Shown: positions 1 through 7,513 of the stretch, piece by piece
Position numbering within the stretch: position 1 is the stretch's first letter
Layout of the letters: the number at the start of each line of letters is the position of its first letter
DNA from: Pseudomonadota bacterium
GTDB lineage: Bacteria; Pseudomonadota; Gammaproteobacteria; Burkholderiales; Burkholderiaceae_C
Length of the DNA stretch: 36,217 nucleotides
Assembly: GCA_021799355.1 (NCBI GenBank)
Contig: JAJZAQ010000027.1
Span: 1-36,217, forward strand
Direction of reading: 5' to 3'
Made by a program: the position numbers and the translations under genes
Notes under the pieces: generated by a model
Seen by the model: the letters and a program-made list of their open reading frames with translations, nothing else
Told to the model about the DNA's origin: nothing
The model's database searches: none

Positions 1-308
1 GATCTCACGCGGATGATGTCCCCCTGCGTTTGCGGGTTGAGCCCCAGGTCGGATTCGCGAATGGCCTTTTCCACCGCCTGCACCATTTTCTTTTCCCAAG
101 GCTGCACGCTGATGGTACGGGAATCGAGCAGGTTCAGATTGGCCACCTGGTTGATCGGCATCATCGTGCCGTAGTAATCGACCATGACGTGATCGAGCAA
201 TCCGGTGTGCGCCCGGCCGGTACGCACCTTGGCCAGGTCGGACTTGAGCGCCTCGATCGACTTGTGCATTTTGTCTTCGGTGGTTTTCTTGATTTCGGCA
301 ATTCCCAT
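1..308 (-). CDS. frr: Ribosome recycling factor, N-terminal part (cut by window edge)
   Basis: Ribosome recycling factor splits the post-termination 70S complex together with EF-G in the cytoplasm. The visible 102 codons translate to a clear RRF N-terminus: the RTGRA motif of the first long helix, a YYGT strand in domain [13 protein letters not shown], and [12 protein letters not shown] followed by GDIIRV, just where other RRFs continue with the PLPPLTEERR segment. The C-terminal half lies outside the window. The ATG at 308-306 is preceded by a GGAG Shine-Dalgarno and gives the usual family N-terminus. It is the last visible gene of the rpsB-tsf-pyrH-frr operon, 88 nt downstream of pyrH, with a terminator-like hairpin between the two. 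Confidence 0.95.
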   Translation of the reverse strand, partial: MGIAEIKKTTEDKMHKSIEALKSDLAKVRTGRAHTGLLDHVMVDYYGTMMPINQVANLNLLDSRTISVQPWEKKMVQAVEKAIRESDLGLNPQTQGDIIRVR

Positions 309-332
309 GATGCACTCCACAAACGGATCTGG

Positions 333-375
333 AACAAAACACCCGCCGCGCGCGCCGCAGCGGCTGCGCGGCGGG
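333..375 (-). terminator. Terminator-like hairpin between pyrH and frr
   Basis: Read on the minus strand, a 10-bp GC stem (arms 366-375 and 342-351) encloses a small inner 4-bp hairpin and is followed by TGTTTTGTT (341-333). The shape is that of an intrinsic terminator or attenuator with an imperfect U tract. It lies about 25 nt before the frr start, so it may reduce rather than abolish read-through into frr. Confidence 0.4.
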
Positions 376-396
376 GATGCAAGCGCGGCGATGCGC

Positions 397-1107
397 TCAG
401 ACGAACACGTCCGTGCCTTCGTCCTCGCCCTGCACCACACGCATCAGCGCTCCGGGTTTGAAAATGCTGAAGACGCGAATGGGCATTTTCTGCTCACGGC
501 ACAGGGCAAAGGCCGTGGCGTCCATGATCTGCAGACGCTGGGCGATGGCGTCGTCGAAGCTGATGCGGGCGTAGCGCCGCGCGTGCGGGTCCTTGGCCGG
601 ATCCGCGGTGTAGATGCCGTCGACCTTGGTCGCCTTGAGCATGACCTCGGCGCCGATTTCCGCCGCACGCAGCGCCGCTGCGGTATCGGTGGTGAAAAAC
701 GGATTGCCGGTACCGCCGGCGAAGATCACCGACTTGCCTTCGTCCAGGTATTGCAGCGCCTTCGGCCGCACGTAGGACTCGACCACCTGATCGATGGCGA
801 TGGCCGACATCACCCGCGGCTGCAGCCCGGCGTGTTTCATCGCGTCGCCCAGGGCGAGCGAATTCATCACCGTGGCCAGCATGCCCATGTAGTCGGCCGT
901 GGCCCGATCCATCCCCACGGCACCGCCGGCGACACCACGAAAAATATTGCCGCCGCCGATGACGATGGCCAGCTGCACACCGCTGTGCACCACCTCGGCG
1001 ATGTCGCGCACCATCGCCTCGATGGTGGCGCGGTTGATGCCGTAGGCGTCGTCTCCCATCAGGGCTTCGCCAGAAAGCTTGAGCAGAACACGTTGATATC
1101 TGGACAT
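397..1107 (-). CDS. pyrH: UMP kinase
   Basis: UMP kinase phosphorylates UMP to UDP with ATP, the step between de novo pyrimidine synthesis and UTP/CTP; bacterial PyrH is a hexameric amino-acid-kinase-fold enzyme. Seen here: KLSGE near residues 10-14, the phosphate-binding GGGN at 51-54, [16 protein letters not shown] at 67-82, [18 protein letters not shown] at 131-148 and [10 protein letters not shown] at 161-170. The length, 236 residues, fits the family (about 240). An in-frame GTG lies two codons upstream at 1113, but the ATG at 1107 is preceded at good distance by a GGGGTG sequence, so I prefer it. It sits between tsf and frr on the same strand, the common bacterial order. Confidence 0.97.
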   Translation of the reverse strand: MSRYQRVLLKLSGEALMGDDAYGINRATIEAMVRDIAEVVHSGVQLAIVIGGGNIFRGVAGGAVGMDRATADYMGMLATVMNSLALGDAMKHAGLQPRVMSAIAIDQVVESYVRPKALQYLDEGKSVIFAGGTGNPFFTTDTAAALRAAEIGAEVMLKATKVDGIYTADPAKDPHARRYARISFDDAIAQRLQIMDATAFALCREQKMPIRVFSIFKPGALMRVVQGEDEGTDVFV

Positions 1108-1199
1108 GGACACCCCAGTGACGGGCAGAACATCACACGACGCAGCGCCCGCCGGCGCGGCGCCGCGTCCGGCCGCCGCGGTCAGGCGGGCGACGGCGC

Positions 1200-2078
1200 T
1201 CAGCCTTGCTTGGCTGCAGCCATCTGCGCCGCCACTTCCTCGGCAAAATTCTCCGACTTTTTTTCGATGCCCTCGCCCACCACGTACATGGTGAAACCGT
1301 GCACCGTGGTGTTGGCCGCTTTGAGCATCTGGCCGACGGTGAGCTTGTCGTTTTTCACGAAGGCCTGGTCGAGCAGCGACACTTCCTTGAGATACTTCTG
1401 CACGGCGCCGTCGACCATTTTGGCCACGATATCGGCTGGTTTGCCCGACTCGGCGGCCTTTTGTGTGGCGATCGAACGCTCTTTTTCGATCAGCTCGGCA
1501 GGCACGTCAGCCGACGACAGGGCCACGGGCTTCATGGCCGCCACGTGCATCGCCACGTCCTTGGCGGCGACGTCATCGCCGCTGTATTCGACCACCACGC
1601 CGATGCGCGTGCCGTGCAGGTAGTGCATCAGCTTGTGTCCGGCGGCAAACCGTTTGAAGCGGCGGATGGTCATGTTTTCGCCGATTTTGCCGATCAGCCG
1701 GCTGCGCCGCGCCTCGACGGTTTCGCCGTCCTGGCTCAGCGCCGACAGCGCGGCCACGTCGGCCGGATCGTGCTGTGCGACGAGCTTGGCCAGATCATTG
1801 CCAAAATTGAGGAAATCGTCGTTCTTGGCGACGAAGTCGGTTTCGCAATTGAGTTCGACCAGCGCGCCGGTCGAGCCATCGATGAACGCGGCGACGATGC
1901 CCTCGGCGGTCACGCGCGACGCCGCCTTGCTCGCCTTGCTGCCGAGCTTGACGCGCAGGATTTCCTCGGCACGGCCCATGTCACCGTCAGCCTCGGTCAG
2001 CGCTTTTTTGCACTCCATCATCGGTGCGTCGGTCTTGGCACGCAGTTCTGCCACCATGCTTGCGGTAATAGCCGCCAT
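1200..2078 (-). CDS. tsf: Translation elongation factor Ts
   Basis: EF-Ts is the nucleotide exchange factor that releases GDP from EF-Tu. The N-terminal UBA-like module with [15 protein letters not shown] (13-27) is followed by [15 protein letters not shown] (75-89); its TDFV (80-83) is the part that reaches into the Mg/GDP site of EF-Tu in known structures. The remainder matches the two core subdomains and the C-terminal module of a full-length (292 aa) EF-Ts. Two adjacent ATGs are present at 2081 and 2078; the second lies 7 nt from a good AAGGAG and is preferred. The gene is 163 nt downstream of rpsB, with a strong hairpin in the gap. Confidence 0.97.
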   Translation of the reverse strand: MAAITASMVAELRAKTDAPMMECKKALTEADGDMGRAEEILRVKLGSKASKAASRVTAEGIVAAFIDGSTGALVELNCETDFVAKNDDFLNFGNDLAKLVAQHDPADVAALSALSQDGETVEARRSRLIGKIGENMTIRRFKRFAAGHKLMHYLHGTRIGVVVEYSGDDVAAKDVAMHVAAMKPVALSSADVPAELIEKERSIATQKAAESGKPADIVAKMVDGAVQKYLKEVSLLDQAFVKNDKLTVGQMLKAANTTVHGFTMYVVGEGIEKKSENFAEEVAAQMAAAKQG

Positions 2079-2128
2079 CATTGAACTCCTTGACTACGAA
2101 ATTGCGAAATCGGGTTAAAACGAGCTGT

Positions 2129-2155
2129 AAAAAAGGGGCTGTGATGTGCAGCCCC
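2129..2155 (-). terminator. Intrinsic terminator or attenuator between rpsB and tsf
   Basis: On the minus strand a perfect 7-bp stem, GGGGCTG with CAGCCCC (arms 2149-2155 and 2135-2141, 7-nt loop), runs directly into six T residues (2134-2129). This is a textbook rho-independent terminator. Because tsf must still be expressed and has no obvious promoter of its own, partial read-through is likely, giving more S2 than EF-Ts transcript. Confidence 0.75.
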
Positions 2156-2241
2156 GTCTGGTTTCAGGCCGGCGAAACGGGCCATGGCGCCGATCGATGC
2201 CGTCCGCGATGCATGCACCCGGCGCCCATTGCCCTTGCGCG

Positions 2242-3000
2242 TCAAGCCGTGGGCGATTCTTCCTGCACCTCGACGAATTCCTCCTCGCCCTCGCTGACGG
2301 CCTGCACCACGTCGTTGACGGCGTCGGCCTTGCCCTCGAGGATAGCGTCGGCCATGCCCTGGGCGTACAGCGCCACGGCCTTGGCCGAGTCGTCATTGCC
2401 CGGGATGATGTGCGTCACGCCCAGCGGCGAGTGGTTGGTATCGACCACACCGATCACCGGGATGCCCAGCGCCTGCGCTTCGGCGATGGCGATTTTGTGA
2501 TAGCCAACGTCGATGACGAACAGCGCATCGGGCAGAGCCGCCATGTCCTGGATCCCGCCAATGGACTTTTCCAGCTTTTCCATTTCGCGGTGGAACGTCA
2601 GCGCCTCTTTTTTGCTCATGTGCTCGGTCACGCCTTCGGCGGCCTGCGCCTGCATGTCCTTGAGTTTCTTGATCGAGGTCTTGACGGTTTTGAAATTGGT
2701 CAGCATGCCCCCGAGCCAGCGCTGGTCCACATAGGGCATGCCGCAGCGTTGCGCCTGCTCGCGGATGATCTCGCCGGCCTGGCGCTTGGTGCCGACGAAC
2801 AGAATCGTGCCACGCCGCTTGGCCAGCTCGCGCGCGAATTTCAGCGCTTCGAGGTACAGCGGCAGGGTTTTTTCCAGATTGATGATGTGGATCTTGTTGC
2901 GGTGGCCGTAGATGTAGGGGGCCATGCGCGGGTTCCAGAAGCGGGTCTGGTGGCCGAAGTGCACCCCGGCTTCGAGCATTTGACGCATCGAGACAGTCAT
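2242..3000 (-). CDS. rpsB: 30S ribosomal protein S2
   Basis: S2 is an essential small-subunit protein needed for S1 binding and translation initiation. The 252-residue product shows hallmark stretches [69 protein letters not shown] and [19 protein letters not shown], plus an acidic C-terminal tail. The open frame runs far upstream, but the ATG at 3000 gives the family N-terminus and has an AGGAAA ribosome site. It is the first gene of the operon with tsf, pyrH and frr. The leader before it is long (about 210 nt from the predicted start site), compatible with S2 feedback control known from enterobacteria, though no defined S2 site is shown here. Confidence 0.97.
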   Translation of the reverse strand: MTVSMRQMLEAGVHFGHQTRFWNPRMAPYIYGHRNKIHIINLEKTLPLYLEALKFARELAKRRGTILFVGTKRQAGEIIREQAQRCGMPYVDQRWLGGMLTNFKTVKTSIKKLKDMQAQAAEGVTEHMSKKEALTFHREMEKLEKSIGGIQDMAALPDALFVIDVGYHKIAIAEAQALGIPVIGVVDTNHSPLGVTHIIPGNDDSAKAVALYAQGMADAILEGKADAVNDVVQAVSEGEEEFVEVQEESPTA

Positions 3001-3216
3001 GATGTTTCCTATCCAAGTTGGGTCTGAAATCCGGCTCCGATCGGGCCGCCGCGAGCATCTGCAGCCTGTGCACCGCGCGGCGTCCGACACCTGGTCGAGC
3101 CGGTTTGCGATTTCGCCACTGCTGGCCCCGGACGGCAGGTTCATGCCGGGCCGGTACCATAGTGTGCCTTGCGCGCAACAGATCGACTTGCGTTCCGCAT
3201 TGCACAAAACTTTTGC

Positions 3217-3225
3217 ATCATACCA
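3217..3225 (-). promoter_or_regulatory. Predicted extended -10 promoter of rpsB
   Basis: On the minus strand TG-G-TATGAT forms an extended -10 element with no convincing -35 box, which is the arrangement described for rpsB promoters in gammaproteobacteria. Predicted transcription start is near 3210. The rest of the 269-bp gap to the DUF3422 gene holds no other gene I can support. Confidence 0.5.
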
Positions 3226-3269
3226 GTTCCGCGCCTCACCCGCGCCGTTCCGCCCATTCGCCCACGCCC

Positions 3270-4571
3270 ATGACCGATCATCCGCTGCGTCAGCAACTGC
3301 ACAACGAAATCCACGCCCGGCCCTACGAGCGCATCGGCGCGCCGGCGCAGATCAGCCATCAGGTGATGCTGGTGACTGCGGAGGAATCGCAGCAGGCTTT
3401 CGTCCACCTCACCGAACTGCTGAGCAATCTGCACCTGCCCCTGCCGGCACCGCACAGCATGTTTCACACCGAGCAGATCGGCCCTGTGCGCCTGCGCTGG
3501 GAACGCCACGGCGAGTTCGTCAGCTACACCTTCATCACCCATGAACGGCCGGCGGCGGATCAGCCGCTGTTCGCCCACCCGGCGTGCGAGCGCGTGTCGG
3601 CCGACTGGCGCGCGCGCATCCCCGGTCAGCGGCTGTGCGCCAATCAGGTGGCCGTGTTCGCCGAAGGCGAGTTGCCGGTTGAAACGCCGCCGGATTTTTC
3701 CGCGGTGCTCGACGCCGACGCGCTGGTGGGCGCCGAAGTGACCGACGCCAATGCCCAGGTGTATACCGATCTGCGCATCGGCCCGGACGGCTACACCCGC
3801 TTCATCGTGCTGAGCAAGCCGATGTCCGAACGCCGGCGTGGGCGTCTGGTGCAGCGTCTGCTGGAAATCGAAACCTACCGTCTGCTGGCGCTGCTGGCGC
3901 TGCCGCTGGCGCGCGAACTCACCCCGCAGCTCAACCGCTACGAGCAGGATCTGGTGGGCATCATGAACGTCATCGGCAGCAACGGCGCCGACGACGACGT
4001 GCAGCGCGACCACCAGACGCTGGACCGGCTGACGCAGCTGGCCTCGACCGTCGAAGGGGTTTACGCCGCCTCGCACGCCCGCTTCACCGCGGCTGCCGCG
4101 TACTACGACCTGGTCAACCGTCGCGTCGCCGATTTGCGCGAAGCGCCGATTTTCGGCCTGCAGACCCTCGGCCAGTTCCTCGAACGTCGCCTGGCGCCGG
4201 CGATGCAAACCTGCGCCTGGGCGGCACGCCGGCAGCAGGCGCTGTCCGAGCGTGTTTCACGCTGCAGCAACCTGCTGCGCACGCGGGTGGAAGTGGCGAT
4301 ACAACAGCAAAACCGCGGGCTGCTGGCGTCGATGAACCGCCGCCAGTCTCTGCAGCTGCGGCTGCAGCAGACGGTCGAAGGGCTGTCGGTGGCGGCGATC
4401 ACCTATTACATGGCGTCGCTGGTCGGCCATTTGTTCGAAGCCGCCGAACACTGGCTGCACATCCAGCCCAAACTGGCCGAGGGCATCTCCATCCCCATCA
4501 TCGCCCTGCTCGTGTGGCTCGGCCTGCAGCGCATGCATCACCGGCTGCAGCAGGCCAGTGAAGGACGGTGA
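3270..4571 (+). CDS. DUF3422 family membrane-anchored protein
   Basis: This 433-residue protein belongs to DUF3422, a family of unknown function. The N-terminus has the family's HPLR..L.NEIHARP signature (residues 4-18) and the length agrees with other members. The body is soluble and alpha-helical with many Arg/Glu residues. Two hydrophobic segments lie at the extreme C-terminus (about 371-391 and 405-419), so it is probably a tail-anchored inner-membrane protein with its bulk in the cytoplasm. The open frame extends upstream to 3018, but only the ATG at 3270 gives the family start; no clear ribosome site precedes it. It is divergent from rpsB. The role is unknown. Confidence 0.85.
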   Translation: MTDHPLRQQLHNEIHARPYERIGAPAQISHQVMLVTAEESQQAFVHLTELLSNLHLPLPAPHSMFHTEQIGPVRLRWERHGEFVSYTFITHERPAADQPLFAHPACERVSADWRARIPGQRLCANQVAVFAEGELPVETPPDFSAVLDADALVGAEVTDANAQVYTDLRIGPDGYTRFIVLSKPMSERRRGRLVQRLLEIETYRLLALLALPLARELTPQLNRYEQDLVGIMNVIGSNGADDDVQRDHQTLDRLTQLASTVEGVYAASHARFTAAAAYYDLVNRRVADLREAPIFGLQTLGQFLERRLAPAMQTCAWAARRQQALSERVSRCSNLLRTRVEVAIQQQNRGLLASMNRRQSLQLRLQQTVEGLSVAAITYYMASLVGHLFEAAEHWLHIQPKLAEGISIPIIALLVWLGLQRMHHRLQQASEGR

Positions 4572-4608
4572 GTCCGCCCGGCACGTTGCGACGCTCCGTC
4601 GCCGCCCC

Positions 4609-5199
4609 TCAGACGATGCGGCACGCCTGGTCGAACCGCAGCCGCGGGCCGCGCGGAAACAGCCCCTGCGGATCGCCGTAGCCGAGGTTGCACAAAAAAT
4701 TGACCCGGACGGTCGAGTCGGCGAAAAACGCCGCGTTGACCGCGTCGGCGTCGAATCCGCTCATCGGCCCGCAGTCCAGACCCAGCGCTCGCGCGGCGAG
4801 GATGAAGTAGCCGCCCTGCAGACTGCTGTTGCGCAGCGCGGTGCTGGCGATGACATCGGGCTTGCCGGCGAACCAGCCGCGCGCCTCGGGGTTGTGCGGA
4901 AACAGCTCGGGCAGCCGCTCGTCAAACGCCATGTCCATGCCGATGATCGCCGTCACCGGCGCCTGCAGCGTCTTGGCGCGGTTGCCTTCGCTCATGCACG
5001 GCGCCAGCCGCGCCTTGGCCGCTGGCGACCGGACGAAGACGATGCGCGCCGGCGAGCAGTTGGCCGATGTCGGCCCCCATTTCATGTGGTCGTAGAGCTG
5101 GTGCAGCAACGCCTCGGAAACCGGCTTGTCCAGCCAGGCGTTGTGCGTGCGGGCGTCGTCGAACAGTTGGCGCAGCGCGCTGGAATCGAGCATCGGCAT
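4609..5199 (-). CDS. rutE: RutE/HadB-like nitroreductase (putative malonic semialdehyde reductase)
   Basis: This FMN-dependent nitroreductase-family protein closely follows Escherichia coli RutE along its whole length: [84 protein letters not shown] (read as two pieces) and the C-terminal NLGYGDP. RutE is thought to reduce malonic semialdehyde to 3-hydroxypropionate in pyrimidine breakdown. The ATG at 5199 is preceded by AAAGGA and gives 196 residues, the same length as RutE; an ATG at 5232 would add 11 unsupported residues. No other rut genes are visible nearby, so the physiological substrate is uncertain; a general semialdehyde or nitro-compound reductase is possible. Confidence 0.85.
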   Translation of the reverse strand: MPMLDSSALRQLFDDARTHNAWLDKPVSEALLHQLYDHMKWGPTSANCSPARIVFVRSPAAKARLAPCMSEGNRAKTLQAPVTAIIGMDMAFDERLPELFPHNPEARGWFAGKPDVIASTALRNSSLQGGYFILAARALGLDCGPMSGFDADAVNAAFFADSTVRVNFLCNLGYGDPQGLFPRGPRLRFDQACRIV

Positions 5200-5303
5200 G
5201 GCGCAGTGTCCTTTCGCGTTGACAGGCTCCATGATCGCGCAAAACCGGCACGCAGGGGATTGATGCCCCGGCGCCCGCGCATCTGCGGGACAATCACACC
5301 ACC

Positions 5304-5732
5304 ATGTTCAACCCAAGCAAAGACGATGTCCGGCAGTTTTTCATTTCGGCATGGCAGCGCCACTGCGCCGGCGGCGTCCTCACGCCGCTGGAGCTCATCG
5401 CCGTCGGCTGGATCGAACAGCATCCGGAGTATCACGACGAGCTGGCCGACGTGAGCAGCCGCGACCGCGATTACAGCGTCGAACAGGGGCGCAGCAATCC
5501 GTTTCTGCATCTGTCGATGCATTTGTCGATCAGCGAGCAGGTGTCGATCGACCAGCCGCCGGGAATTCGCCAGGCGTTCGAGCTGCTGCGCAGCCGGCGG
5601 GGCGAACACGCGGCGCACCACGCCATCATGGAGTGTCTGGGCGAGATGTTGTGGACGGCGCAGCGCACCGGTCTGCCGCCCGACGGCGCGGCTTACGTGG
5701 ACTGTGTGCAGCGCGCGGCGACGCGACGCTGA
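5304..5732 (+). CDS. DUF1841 family protein
   Basis: A 142-residue soluble protein of DUF1841, a family of unknown function frequent in beta- and gammaproteobacteria. Typical features are [13 protein letters not shown] at the N-terminus, [15 protein letters not shown] (about 30-44) and [15 protein letters not shown] (about 65-79) followed by DQPPGIRQ. It has several conserved His residues but no recognised catalytic motif, signal peptide or membrane segment. It diverges from the rutE-like gene and converges on recJ; only 3 bases separate the two stop codons, so any transcription termination must occur inside the neighbouring gene. Confidence 0.88.
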   Translation: MFNPSKDDVRQFFISAWQRHCAGGVLTPLELIAVGWIEQHPEYHDELADVSSRDRDYSVEQGRSNPFLHLSMHLSISEQVSIDQPPGIRQAFELLRSRRGEHAAHHAIMECLGEMLWTAQRTGLPPDGAAYVDCVQRAATRR

Positions 5733-5735
5733 GCG

Positions 5736-7469
5736 TCACCCCTCCACCGCTTCGAGCACGAGCTGCAGCTGCGTCACCCCCTGCCAGGTGTTGTTCTCCA
5801 GCCGGTAGGCAATGCGCGCCTCGTCGGGCAGGAATTCGGTGCGCCCCCAGGCGACGAGGTCGAACAACGTGTCGGTCGCGACGCCCTCGGCGTCGAGCAA
5901 CCGCACCTTGGACTTGAGGTGGCGCTCGCCGATCAGCCGCTGCTGCCGCACCTGCACACGGGCGCTGAACAGCGGCGCGGCAAATCCCTGGCCCCACACC
6001 TGCGCGCCCAGCAGCGCCGCCATCTCGGGCAGCAGCCACTGTGCCGGCAACGGCCCGTCGACCTCCAGCCGGCGCTGCAGCATCGCCGGCTCCAGCCATT
6101 CGGCGGCAAGCTGGGCGAAGGCGGCGCGAAACCGCTCGAAGCCGTCTGCCACCAGGGTGCAACCCGCGGCCATCGCATGGCCGCCAAAGCGCAACAGCAG
6201 GCCGGGCTCGCGCTTGGCGATGAGGTCCAGCGCGTCGCGCAGATGGAATCCGGCGATCGACCGTCCCGAGCCGCGCAGCGTGCCGTCTTCTGCCGGGGCG
6301 AAGACGAACGTGGGGCGATGCTCGCGGTCCTTGATCCGCCCGGCGACGATGCCGATCACCCCTTCATGCCAGTGCGGCGCGAACAGGCTGATGGCCGCGG
6401 TGCCGGTCTGCGCGCCGGCATCGAGCTGGTCGAGCATCTGCAGCGCCTCGGCTTTGATGCCGTCTTCGATGCCGCGGCGCTCACGGTTCAAGCCGTCGAG
6501 CTGCTGCGCCAGCTGCAGCGCCCGCGCCGGGTCGTCGGTGCTCAGACATTCGATGCCGACCGTCATGTCGGCCAGCCGGCCGGCGGCATTGACCCGCGGC
6601 CCCAGGGCAAAGCCGAGATCCGCACTGCCCAGGCGCGCCGCCACGCGCCCGGCGACCTGCAGCAGCGCGGCAATGCCGGGCTGCATGCGCCCGGCCCGGA
6701 TGCGCTTGAGCCCCTGCGCCACCAGCAGGCGGTTGTTCGCGTCCAGCCGTACCACATCGGCCACGGTGCCCAGCGCGACCAGATCGAGCAGCGCGTCCAG
6801 CCGCGGCTGGCCGGCGGCGTCGAACACGCCGCGCCGGCGCAGTTCCGATCGCAGGGCCAGCAGCACGTAAAACATCACCCCGACCCCGGCGATCGACTTG
6901 CTCGGGAAATCGCAGCCGGGCTGGTTTGGGTTGACGATGACGTCGGCAGCGGGCAGGACCGGCCCCGGCAGATGATGGTCGGTGACGAGCACGCGCACGC
7001 CGTGCGTCCTGGCATGCGCCACGCCATCGACGCTGGCGATGCCGTTGTCCACGGTGATGATCCAGTCGGGACGTCCGGCCGGGTGCTGCAGGGCCAGATC
7101 GACCACCGCCGGCGACAGGCCGTACCCCGTGGTGAAGCGGTTGGGAACGAGGTAGGACACTTGCGCGCCCATCGCCCGCAGGCCGCGCAGGCCGACGGCA
7201 CAGGCCGTGGCGCCGTCGCAGTCGTAGTCGGCGACGATGAGCAGGCGCTGTCCCCGGGCGATGGCGTCGGCCAGCGCGACGGCAGCCTGCTGCGCCCCTT
7301 TGAGCTGCGTCGGCGGCAGCAGATGCGGCAGGTCCAGTTCCAGTTCGCGCGCGTCCTGCACGCCGCGCGCGGCAAACAACTGCGCCAGCAGCGGATGGGT
7401 TCCCGCCTGCAGCAGGCGGTGCTGCGCACGCGGGTCGGGTTGGCGCACGACGAATTGCATACGACGCAT
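5736..7469 (-). CDS. recJ: Single-stranded-DNA-specific 5'-3' exonuclease RecJ
   Basis: RecJ degrades single-stranded DNA 5' to 3' in RecF-pathway recombination, mismatch and base-excision repair. The DHH-superfamily metal motifs are intact: DYDCDG (81-86), VDNG (140-143), TDHH (163-166), LGTVADV (233-239) and GPRVNAAGRL (290-299). The DHHA1 domain has SGRS (401-404) and GGHAMAAG (429-436), followed by the OB-fold region. From ATG 7469 the protein is 577 residues, the usual size; ATG 7460 is an alternative. A perfect 5-bp inverted repeat directly abuts the start codon and contains the only GAGG ribosome site. The gene lies 44 nt downstream of the GGDEF-EAL gene on the same strand, so the two are probably cotranscribed. 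Confidence 0.96.
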   Translation of the reverse strand: MRRMQFVVRQPDPRAQHRLLQAGTHPLLAQLFAARGVQDARELELDLPHLLPPTQLKGAQQAAVALADAIARGQRLLIVADYDCDGATACAVGLRGLRAMGAQVSYLVPNRFTTGYGLSPAVVDLALQHPAGRPDWIITVDNGIASVDGVAHARTHGVRVLVTDHHLPGPVLPAADVIVNPNQPGCDFPSKSIAGVGVMFYVLLALRSELRRRGVFDAAGQPRLDALLDLVALGTVADVVRLDANNRLLVAQGLKRIRAGRMQPGIAALLQVAGRVAARLGSADLGFALGPRVNAAGRLADMTVGIECLSTDDPARALQLAQQLDGLNRERRGIEDGIKAEALQMLDQLDAGAQTGTAAISLFAPHWHEGVIGIVAGRIKDREHRPTFVFAPAEDGTLRGSGRSIAGFHLRDALDLIAKREPGLLLRFGGHAMAAGCTLVADGFERFRAAFAQLAAEWLEPAMLQRRLEVDGPLPAQWLLPEMAALLGAQVWGQGFAAPLFSARVQVRQQRLIGERHLKSKVRLLDAEGVATDTLFDLVAWGRTEFLPDEARIAYRLENNTWQGVTQLQLVLEAVEG

Positions 7470-7513
7470 CGAGGGAAAACCTCGTATTTGAACCGATCCG
7501 GCGGCTCTGGGGC

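Noticed and set aside
1120-1199. GC-rich inverted repeat between tsf and pyrH
   Set aside because: The stem is possible, but there is no T run and the region is so GC-rich that chance pairing is expected.
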